This document shows positions 56,166 through 64,000 of a stretch of 64,000 nucleotides of DNA, piece after piece. Location: positions 79,501-143,500 of the forward strand of contig JAIXMN010000007.1 of the NCBI GenBank assembly GCA_025716815.1, read 5' to 3'. Below the pieces are notes generated by a model, which saw only the letters and a program-made list of their open reading frames with translations, was not told the origin of the DNA and made no database searches. Each line of letters starts with the position of its first letter. Position 1 is the first letter of the stretch. The DNA is from Dichotomocladium elegans. Taxonomy: Eukaryota; Mucoromycota; Mucoromycetes; Mucorales; Lichtheimiaceae. The position numbers were made by a program, and so were the translations under genes.

Positions 56166-57834
56166 GAGGGTGCGTTCTGTGTTTGGACGGCCTCTGAACT
56201 GGATGAACGACTTGGTCCTGATACAGCTTCTTTGTTTGCCTATCGTTATGGAGTGAAAAAGGATGGAAACGTGGACCCTGATCAAGATCCACACAATGAA
56301 CTTAAGGGAAAAGTAAAGAATACCTCATGCATTCCCAAGCCAAAAGAAAAAGGAATGGTTTTCTGATGGACCGGTATTTATAGAACGTTCTTTTCGAGCA
56401 GCATACACTCGAAGACACTGCCGAAAAATTTGGTATACCGATTGTAAAAGTAGAATCTGCACTTAAGAAAGCAACCTCTACGCTGCTATGTATCCGCCAA
56501 AACGAGCGACCCAAGCCGCGCAGAGATGAAAAGGTAAAGGGCTCTAAGAGACGTCATATATATACCGCTATATATTCTACATGCAATGCATGTAACTGAC
56601 ATATTTGCTGTGATTTGTAGATACTTACATCATGGAATGGTGCGTGTGCTTCTGGGAATAATAATACATACGTTACCATACTTTATACCTTAGAGAACGG
56701 GATGGTTTGTGCTGAACGGCTACTTTATCCAATAGGTCTCATGATATCTGGTCTTGCTCAAGCTTCTCAGGCATTGGAAGACGATAGCCTGCTCGCTCTT
56801 GCAATTAAAACTGCAACATTCGTTCGCAAGATGTACAATGAGGACACAAAACGCATGATAAGGAGTTTCTGCGAAGGACTTTCAAAGATTGAAGGGTTTT
56901 TGGATGACTACAGGTAAAGAAAGATGGCACTGTACATATTGCCTACAGATCGTGTAATGATTCATAATAGCTACTTGATTCAAGGCCTCATTGATTTATA
57001 TGAGGCAACACTTGACGAACAGTGGATTCAGTGGGCCCACGAATTGCAGCAAAGCCAAGATGAGTTATTTTACGACAATGTGTATGGTGGGTACTATAGT
57101 ACTAGACGAGAAGACGATTCGATCCTTGTTCGCCTTAAAGAAGGTAAACTATAGTTTATAGAAATGATATTGTGTTGTCCTACCTTCAACTTCTCTATTC
57201 ATAGAGCAAGACGGTGCCGAACCTTCGCCGTAAGAATATGTTGGATTTTTTGATCACAGGGACAATCAGGCTTATTGCTGATCCATGGGGTGGGGGTGGG
57301 GGAAAATATGATAGAAATGCTGTCGCTATTCGCAACCTCACGCGCCTGTCTGTCTTGCTGCAAGACACGTCTTTGTCAGACAAGGCGCGAAAGACGATCG
57401 AAGCATTTGAGAAAACGCTTATGACTTATCCATTTAGTATGCCATACTTTGTATCCGCGTTTATTCTGGTCGACATCGGAATCAAAGAGGTAAGAATGTC
57501 ATTGGTCAGGGGAAATCAACTATTGATTGAACTGAAAAAAAAAAATGCATCCCACACAAAGCTTCTTCTTGCCACAAACTCCGAGCAAATAGCAAAGCAG
57601 TGCCAAAGGGCCATCAATCGGGTGTTTGTTCCCAACAAGCTCTTGGCGCGTGCAGTCAAAAATGGTGGGATACTTGCACAAAAGAATAGCGTTATACGGG
57701 AGATTGCAAGCAAGCTCGAAGACACTGATGAGCGCATCTCTGTCTACATCTGCGAAAACTTTGCCTGTGGCATGCCGTTTCATCATATCAATGATGTGCT
57801 CGCCAATCTAGACAAGCATGCCAGACATGTTTGA
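54194..57834 (+). CDS. SPATA20/SSP411-type DUF255 thioredoxin-fold protein
   Basis: DUF255 proteins join an N-terminal thioredoxin-like domain to an (alpha/alpha)6 barrel. The start [19 protein letters not shown] is the family entry, followed by [40 protein letters not shown] (CxxC motif) and the Arg-Glu-Glu block. [20 protein letters not shown] comes next. The barrel has [74 protein letters not shown] and [13 protein letters not shown]. It ends with [11 protein letters not shown] and [11 protein letters not shown]. At least 14 exons splice in phase, including a 7-nt exon at 54900-54906 and an 11-nt exon at 54461-54471. The join of exon 1 to the 11-nt exon is not solved: a phase-1 donor is needed and no good one is seen. 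The biochemical activity of this family is not established. Confidence 0.88.
54900..54906 (+). other. 7-nt micro-exon in the DUF255 gene
   Basis: TGGATCG lies between gcgaaatag and gtaaacgc. Joining ATCAAAG, TGGATCG and CGAGGAGAAC gives Ile-Lys-Val-Asp-Arg-Glu-Glu-Asn, restoring the family block VDREE. No longer exon supplies these residues. Confidence 0.75.
56142..56165 (+). repeat. Poly-A run in a DUF255 intron
   Basis: About 24 A residues lie just before the acceptor AG of the exon starting [11 protein letters not shown]. The run may cause sequencing or assembly length errors but lies in the intron. Confidence 0.85.
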
Positions 57835-58380
57835 TGTACATGCCCATTCTTCGAGGGAAGAACCGCACTCCACCACACAGTCCAAACAATCACAGTGTTA
57901 TGAAAATAAAAGCCGCAGTAGCTAAGAATCAGTTTCACAACCATAAAGGATAAGCATAGAAGTTGTCGCATGCATACCCGTTAGTCAACAGAAATATCAA
58001 CCCCCTTCTTACTCTACAACTTACCCCAAAGGTAGCTAGGTGTGCCATTGCGGTAACAATTGTGGAAAAGGGAGGGAAGGAAGGAGCCGGAGCTGTTGAG
58101 CATCGACGACGGAAGGGTCGGAATAAGGAACGAGGAGGGACGACGAGCCAACCAGCAACAACATCAGCGGCAGAAGGATTAGGGGAAGCAACGGAGAAAG
58201 CCAGAAGAAGACAAAAGCACCTCGACGAAGCCATGGTGAAAGACCTGCGCGGGTGCAGCCAAACCACGGTCCCGTATTCTTTCCTCCCGAGGTACTTGAG
58301 TTGGGCTGATATCGTTATCTACAGAGAATCCGGAATGCTTAAAGATTGCAGGATGGAATAAGGATAACTTGTTGCGTTTT
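57835..58380. other. Interval between the DUF255 gene and transposase relic copy 3
   Basis: About 550 bp. A plus-strand open frame of 132 codons at 57963-58361 is Arg/Lys/Gly-rich in its middle (EHRRRKGRNKERGGTTSQ) and has no recognisable domain. I do not call it a gene. Confidence 0.35.
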
Positions 58381-58870
58381 TACTTCGTCCTTGACAAATG
58401 ACCAAAGCTGCTCAATCGGACTGAGTTCAGGCGAGTATGGTGCCGATTGGCATATCGATATCCTCGACTATGGATGTATCTAGAGATATCCTCAGCCTTA
58501 TGGACAGGTGCATTATCCATTACCAAGGAATGGCCTTCAGTGTCCATACTTACCCATCTTGTCCATCGTAGCCTTGAGGAAGCTGAGATAATTCCCACTT
58601 GCAGTTCGTCTGCTCGTTACTTCAGATTGACCTACCCTCGGTTCTGTCCCATCGGCGCACCCAGTCAAGGCGCTCTTGGATCTTCGCAGCACTCATCCTG
58701 TCTGCGAGCTGAAACCGAACCATCCTTCAACGACAAGTTGCATTCGTTTTTCATGAATCGATGGAGCGTCGCTTTAGACACGTAGAGACCCTCAGATCTT
58801 TGAAGCAGTTGCACCATCAGCTGCTCCAGGTCCTGTTCTAGAGATTTTTTGTAAAGCCGGAATGGTCAGA
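58381..58870 (-). pseudogene. Transposase relic with internal deletion, copy 3
   Basis: On the minus strand the right part encodes the N-terminal segment (SKATLHRFMKNEC, then a Gln-Asp-Glu stretch). The left part encodes GHSLVMDNAPVHKAEDISRY and IHSRGYRY, with the second catalytic Asp. The block with the first Asp (FLDES...), present in copy 1 at 1450-1590, has been lost. YSPELSPIEQLWSFVKDE can be read near 58430-58390, so the third catalytic region survives here. The copy is dead, but it complements copy 1 in showing the element's 3' part. Confidence 0.8.
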
Positions 58871-59102
58871 ATATGATGAGACTCGTGGATGTCTTTATTC
58901 GAACAAAATCGGAATCTGACCCTCCATCACTACAGACGTATCTACTATTTATATTATTTATATGATTCATAGAAGAGATCCTAATTGGATTCGACCAGGT
59001 ACAATGTCTCAGAACGGGCTACTTTGAAGTAGTAGTACTTTTGCGGGTAAGATGGACATGTGTACAGCTAACCGATATCAGAGTTTACATGTCCCTGTTT
59101 CA

Positions 59103-59247
59103 TTCAGACCACCCTCACATCGGTAAAATATCCTAAAAACCTGGTGGGTGAAAAGTAGAAGAAAAAACACTCCGGAATCTGATCTGGTTATAGAGCGGTG
59201 CCATGGGTCCTTCATTTTGTAATCACCCATGCGACAAGCAGACTCAG
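59103..59247. repeat. Dispersed repeat, copy 2
   Basis: This matches 50464-50582 in order and orientation with many differences. A shorter upstream match pairs GGATGTCTTTATTCGAACAAAAT (58888) with GGATGTCTTTTATTCGAAGAAGAT (50164). It lies just beyond the 5' side of transposase copy 3. Confidence 0.5.
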
Positions 59248-59459
59248 GATACACAGACCACAGCAAGTACCTGAGTCTAGAGGTCTCGGGGTTGTGCAGC
59301 ATAGCAATCGGTTGAAAGATACATGACCCTATATTCAATGTGAACAGCAAAGTCATCCTTAAAGATGACCCTATTGATTGACAGTTACATGAAGAAAATG
59401 ATAAAGTATTCCCAAGTATTCCAGATTTATCGACGTTTTGGCATAGTAGACCTTGTTAT

Positions 59460-60120
59460 TATCTTAGCGTATTGGAAAGCTCAGCCTGGAGCAACTCCGG
59501 TATTTTTATAAAAAAAACAGTTGATTTGCATGTGGTGCACAAGATGGGCAAGAGGAAAAGGACCATCTGGTTGGCGACTATGAAGTATGTGTCCCCTTTA
59601 GACCTCATCTGCGAGTTAGGTAGGGAGTCATAGAAACTCCCGGTCCTGTAAGTTAACTCCACATTCAACACCGTCAGTTTCACGATAGATGTTTCTCTGG
59701 TGTAGATATAAAAAGGTTGGCATTAATTGAACCAAAAATTGCCAACAGTGTCTCCAAAAAATCAACACCTTTTGAAGATCCTCCTTATTAGCAATTATCA
59801 GAGAACTTCACCATGAACATTGACGTGTTAATCCTCATAATACCAGCAACAGATTGATCATTCTCTGACATTAATGTACTATCAACGATAGTCTGATTAG
59901 AACGCCATTGCTTTAACATTACTTTCTGAATTTTACTCTTTCAATTCTGTTTACATTGCGCCTTCTTGTAATTTAGCAGCAATTGCAGTCCCATTATCTA
60001 ATTGATTTATTCTTACCGCTTAATCAGCATACATTAATTGTGTCATTATAAACGACGATGTATTTTCTGTAAAAGCAATGGACGTAATTGTTTCTTGATG
60101 GCTTGCTTTAGAAGTATTCT
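59460..60120 (-). pseudogene. Decayed protein-coding sequence, family unknown
   Basis: On the minus strand from 60120 to about 59770 long stretches read like real protein but are broken by stops and a frameshift. One frame gives SKASHQETITSIAFTENTSS, then INQLDNGTAIAAKLQEGAM. After a frame change comes NQTIVDSTLMSENDQSVAGI with MRINTSMFMVKFSDN, followed after stops by KGVDFLETLLAIFGSINAN. An open frame at 59459-59683 (LTYRTGSFYDSLPNS) may belong to the same relic. I could not identify the family. The first part faintly resembles a WD-type repeat; this is not secure. Confidence 0.45.
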
Positions 60121-60459
60121 AGACTCGGCTCGGGATGTATATGTTTGTTTTTTTCTAAAATGCATGTGCACATGTTCATGCTAGGCGTTGAGTACATGAA
60201 AAGGACGTTTAAGAACATTGATAATTTCGAAAAATGATAGGAGCAACCCACTAACCTTTTTATTGGAGGCTGGTGGGTGCCCACAGAGATTTTATTCAAT
60301 TTTTCGTATAAAAAAATGAAAGCCGATCTTGATGTTCTGTCTGTTGTACCATAGTGTTCCCAACTGGCAGAACCAACAAGAAGCCCACATTATGTCCTGT
60401 GGAAGGATACTGAAGGTTTTTATCAGTTTTATAATTGACGTACACGAAAAAACGTAAAA

Positions 60460-60532
60460 GCCTTGCTAGCTCAATCGGTAGAGCGTGAGACTCTTAATCT
60501 CAAGGTTGTGGGTTCGACCCCCACGTAGGGCT
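60460..60532 (+). tRNA. tRNA-Lys (CUU anticodon)
   Basis: A full cloverleaf of 73 nt. Acceptor GCCTTGC pairs with GTAGGGC; the D arm is GCTC/GAGC. The anticodon arm TGAGA-CTCTTAA-TCTCA gives anticodon CUU. The variable loop is AGGTT, and the T arm is GTGGG-TTCGACC-CCCAC. The discriminator is U, as in yeast tRNA-Lys(CUU). Internal polymerase III boxes are present: A box TAGCTCAATCGG and B box GGTTCGACCCC. There is no intron and CCA is not encoded. The first long T run downstream (about 60590) is more than 50 nt away. Confidence 0.96.
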
Positions 60533-62670
60533 CACTCTGTATATCATGGTTTGCTCACCAGTTTAAACTGAAGCAGCCTATGCGATGTTTCTTTTTTGGT
60601 GTTGTCGTAGCACATACCGCTTGACCAATCAAATGTCCTCTTTTATTTTATCGCTTTTTAGAGTCCTCTCCAAGAAGTGCACGAATAAACAATAGCCCTC
60701 TCAATGTATACACAGCCCACGTCTATTTCCCTTTTCTCTCTCGTCTCCATGGTTATTATTAGATAGCAAAACAGTATAAATATCCAAGTAGTTATATACA
60801 ATAGACATCATCGATTCGTTACGCTTTATCTCTATTGTTACGCTTGAGTCGTTGCTATTAGCTACGGTGTAACCGCCAAAATATAAGCGACAGCGTGTGT
60901 CGTAGTGTCGTTATTTTTGGCGGGTAGACCTTGGCCAAATGTAAGAATAACTGAACTGGAGAAGAGAGAGATGTTCTTTAATTATGAATTGATATCGTAT
61001 ATATACTGCTATTCTTGAAGATCACCAAAGCCAGGTACGGGAGGATGATAATGTATAATATAACTGAGTGAAATGCTATTATACAAATAATATGTAAAGA
61101 ACAGACAATTGATATGGTAAAAGGGGTATTCATAATCCTGACGAAGGAAGGAGGTGATATCTGCGACCTTTGATGATAAGGATAGCTAGCACTACTAGCA
61201 TTTCAATTGGTCAACGAACTCTAATGCGACATTTGGTGGGTATCGTTTTTTTGATACCACAAAGGTAGGCTGACGATGACCACGAAGAGAGCCACAAAGG
61301 ATAGGGTCATCACAGAGAGTGTATCACACAGGCAATAGCAAAAGTAGAGAAGATTTATGATACTGTTTAATAATAATAACGGGTCACTATTTATATTACT
61401 GTCTATTACGCTAAGCGGCTGCGCATCAAGACGTATGTCTGTGACCTCCGAGCATTTGCAACACGGGTAGACCTTGATCAACGTAGAGACGATATGATGT
61501 TTATTATAGTCAAGCATAAGGATATTTATACAGAATTAAAGAATGAACAGCTGGGTGTATTGAAGTTTGTACAATGACTTAAAATTTCATAAATGTAGAT
61601 GTAACAGTCGAGCGAATCAATATAACTGGAGTAATAACCGCAATCAAAGGAGACGGAGAGTGTGGGGTCAGGGCCGGATGCTCTAGTATAATTCCTGGTG
61701 TTTTGTTTGTTATGACAATAAACTTCGATGGAGTTGCTTCATCATGCAGAGGTTTAGTAAGAAGAACAAGGTCTTTTATTGCTAGAAAAGTCATTCTTAG
61801 TGTTTGTAGTATAAAAATAAACATGATGATATCATATGGTCGACGTGTTAGAGAAATCATCAGGCGTAATGCATGAGCCATGTCGGCTAAGGTACCAAAG
61901 GAAGAAATATGCCGTGCATTAAGTTAGGGAGAAAGATACAATAGTGGGGACTGTAACTTTAGCAACAGTGGCGAGAACGGCCACAGACAGATACATGGGG
62001 CGTATTCATATCTAGAAAATGGCCATTCTTCTTTGATGAATGGGTATACACACAGCTAATCTTATCCTAGCTTTTATATCGGCACCGAACATTCATACAA
62101 TGCATACTGAAAGCGAAGTTTAACTAGTATTTCTGTGGATATGTTTTATTAAAACAGCCAGGAGCCGATTCGTACAGAATGGAGAAAACAAAGAGGATGT
62201 ATATATTATACAGCAACATCAATATCTTCAGTGATACACACCTATTAGATCAATGTCTCTCCTTGGGTCATAGTATACTATTTCTATAAAAACGAATAGC
62301 TGATCACCCACTGAAAAAATGATTGCACTTAGGTGCTGGTATTACAGAGCGAGCGCTAGGATCAAAATTACCATGGTCATGCTTAGCCAGGAAAGGACAG
62401 CTTTCCAGAAAGGAGCGTAGCATGGTGAATTACTGAAACCAATACTGCAATAATCAAGAGACTACTATGAACGGCGACATGCTTTCATATACATAGGCAT
62501 TCATCGGCACAATTCGTGTGCAAACTGCAATAAACAAAATAATAATAGAAACGCCCGAGCGGGATAAATCGGACGCCGGATCATTTCAACCCGGGAATGA
62601 TGTCATATATCAGATCTTTTTGATGTGGGTAACAGGTAAGATTTGAAGCAACATAAAGGGGATTGTGTTC
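60533..62670. other. Gene-poor AT-rich region
   Basis: About 2.1 kb. Two minus-strand open frames, 61221-61517 and 61579-61881, encode hydrophobic stretches (FVALFVVIVSLPLWY and IIMFIFILQTLRMTFLAI) but share no known family. Their composition matches the AT-rich background, so they are not called. No other feature is supported. Confidence 0.35.
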
Positions 62671-62970
62671 TTAGGTTATCGAAAGAGGGGGGAGTGCTTT
62701 CTTGGCAGAGCTAGTAGTCGTATGGCAGACTGCCGTGGCTGTGGAACTGAGGTTGGGCGGTGTTTCGTAAAGCTTATCGTAATATGCATGGATCCACCAA
62801 GTGTTGTCATAGCTATCATTGCACTCTAATGGAGGACGGCGTGCGGTCTTTTGGCTTGTGGTATCCTTCGCGCTTTCGGCAGCAAGCTCTGTGAGCCAGC
62901 TATTGATGGACTGTAGAACTTGGACAGCTTCGTCAAGCTCGTCCGCAAGCTCGTTGTTCTTGGTATTCAT
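62671..62970 (-). CDS. Short hypothetical protein, about 99 residues
   Basis: The frame is open from further upstream (63159), but the likely start is the Met at 62970, giving MNTKNNELADELDEAVQVLQ followed by SINSWLTELAAESAKD. The N-terminal 45 residues form an amphipathic, possibly coiled-coil helix. The middle has ECNDSYDNTWWIHAYYDKLY, with a striking aromatic cluster, and the end is Thr/Ser-rich and basic. A TATA box sits 89 bp upstream of this ATG, which supports the shorter start because it would lie inside the longer frame. I do not recognise a family. Confidence 0.6.
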   Translation of the reverse strand: MNTKNNELADELDEAVQVLQSINSWLTELAAESAKDTTSQKTARRPPLECNDSYDNTWWIHAYYDKLYETPPNLSSTATAVCHTTTSSAKKALPPLSIT

Positions 62971-63058
62971 GGTAAATAAGAAATCTATATCAGGTAGGAG
63001 CGAAGGCAAGGTAGAGACACGAAAAAAAAAAATTATCAAAGACGGCGGAAATTCAGGG

Positions 63059-63066
63059 TATTTATA
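63059..63066 (-). promoter_or_regulatory. TATA box of the short minus-strand gene
   Basis: TATAAATA on the minus strand lies 89 bp upstream of the chosen ATG at 62970, within the usual range for a fungal core promoter. Confidence 0.5.
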
Positions 63067-63159
63067 ATACGCATCCCGACGCTTCACACATGCAAAGTAC
63101 CCCACCCCCAATTTTTTTGCGTGTGCCGCCGATTCATGGCTAGTGACGAGCATTTCCAA

Positions 63160-64000
63160 AATCGTGAACCGGTTACGGATGTGAACTTGCTTTTAGGGAT
63201 AAGAAGGCCTTTAGTTCGAATGGAATACGTGAGCCCACGAGCCAACTGCTTGAGAATCTGATGAAAAGGACCCAGCCGTCACGCTTGATACAGAGCCTCG
63301 CTGTTTCCTGAAGCATAACAACACTTAATGAGCAAGCAAGCGTGATATACCCAATGATACTATTAGTGTGAACATGATTGATTCCAACCTGCTCACATCG
63401 AGTATTACCAAGATAATTAGTAACCCATTTTGTTGCTCGTATGTCAAAGGGGTGAATAAGAGCCAGATGAATATATAAGAGTCCAGTATTTTACTGCGTG
63501 TAAGGTCCTGGTTCGATCGGCAACTTGGTAAGCCGGACCAGGCTGCGTATTTATCTGGTTCTTACTGAAAATGGGATATTGGGGGGGGGAAGAGAGAGGG
63601 CAAGTGCGAAGACCACCTTGGTAACACAGGATGAGCATGAGGAACAAGGTAAAGATATTTTATTTTATCGCATTCTGACCAGAAAAGATTGATTAGAAGT
63701 AGGGTTCGGTGGTACATACTTTCCACAAATAAACGTTATCGAGCAAGCTCATGCGTTTTACTCTGTTAATCTCCCTTATCTCTCTGGTGGTGTCTTCCAT
63801 CTTGTCATCTCACAAATACAACACACATGTATAGATATCTTACATCCTGAGGAAGAGATTGTACCCTTTGAAATACGCTCCTACAAGTGCTGCGCACGAC
63901 CATGACGCCAAATTTTGAGACGGGCAAAAACGAGGGCGGTCCTAGAATCCTTGTTTAACCTCTTTTGACTCGCGCGTACTTTTTTATTCTCTTCAGTTCA
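63160..64000. other. Right-end region without a supported gene
   Basis: About 840 bp. A short inverted repeat, CTGGTTCGATCGG...CCGGACCAG, lies at about 63508-63541. The open frame at 63444-63647 on the minus strand has no domain. A gene may start beyond the window edge. Confidence 0.35.

Noticed and set aside
57963..58361. 132-codon Arg/Lys-rich frame downstream of DUF255
   Set aside because: Low complexity, no domain, and no separate promoter or conserved start.
61221..61881. Two hydrophobic minus-strand frames as membrane protein genes
   Set aside because: Hydrophobic runs are expected from AT-rich DNA; no family motif, splice pattern or promoter supports them.
63508..63541. Inverted repeat near the right end as a transposon end or tRNA-like fold
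   Set aside because: Only a short arm with a small loop; no cloverleaf, no second end and no coding sequence nearby.
1..64000. CRISPR arrays, bacterial operons or prophage
   Set aside because: No regularly spaced direct repeats, and the genes are intron-containing and eukaryotic throughout.

Overview
The window looks like nuclear DNA of an early-diverging filamentous fungus, most likely Mucoromycota (Mucorales-type). The evidence is fungal proteins such as the exomer subunit Chs5, Bzz1 with an F-BAR/C1/SH3-SH3 layout and a Kre9/Knh1-type GPI protein, together with many short introns (about 50-90 nt) and relics of a Tc1/mariner (DDE_3) transposase of the kind common in Mucorales. All gene models were spliced by eye from conserved motifs and GT/GC-AG borders, so exon ends are inferences unless a check is stated.

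Layout. 0.7-2.2 kb: a broken transposase and a small inverted-repeat element. 2.7-3.6 kb: PSF2 (GINS). 3.7-15.4 kb, minus strand: TTC7/Ypp1, Bzz1 and MMS19. 16.8-19.1 kb: Yip1 and Chs5, divergent. 19.5-23.7 kb: three mitochondrial genes on the plus strand (acyl carrier protein, Icp55-type aminopeptidase, complex I NDUFA5). 23.9-27.1 kb, minus: an SNX4/Atg24 sorting nexin and a GPI-anchored wall protein. 28.4-34.4 kb: an unrecognised coiled-coil protein, a VanZ-like membrane protein, a UBE3D-type E3 and an F-box/LRR protein. 34.6-39.4 kb: a large copper P1B-ATPase with seven HMA domains. 39.8-43.3 kb: a 54-residue membrane micropeptide and a second SNX4. 44.5-48.7 kb, minus: a zinc-module/RING protein and the base-excision enzyme NTH1. 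48.7-52.1 kb: gene-poor, with transposon debris. 52.1-57.8 kb: a low-complexity protein and a SPATA20/DUF255 protein. 58.4-64 kb: transposon debris, one tRNA-Lys(CUU), decayed coding sequence and one short gene.

Working links. Two SNX4 paralogues, Bzz1, Yip1, Chs5 and TTC7/Ypp1 all serve membrane traffic, endosomes or PI4P at the plasma membrane. MMS19 (cytosolic Fe-S targeting) and NTH1 (an Fe-S enzyme) share a pathway. The most unusual signals are a metallothionein-like Cys cluster inside the ATP-binding part of the copper pump, four introns that appear to use GC-AG borders, 7-nt and 11-nt micro-exons in the DUF255 gene, and a cluster of SUMO-type motifs in the NTH1 tail.
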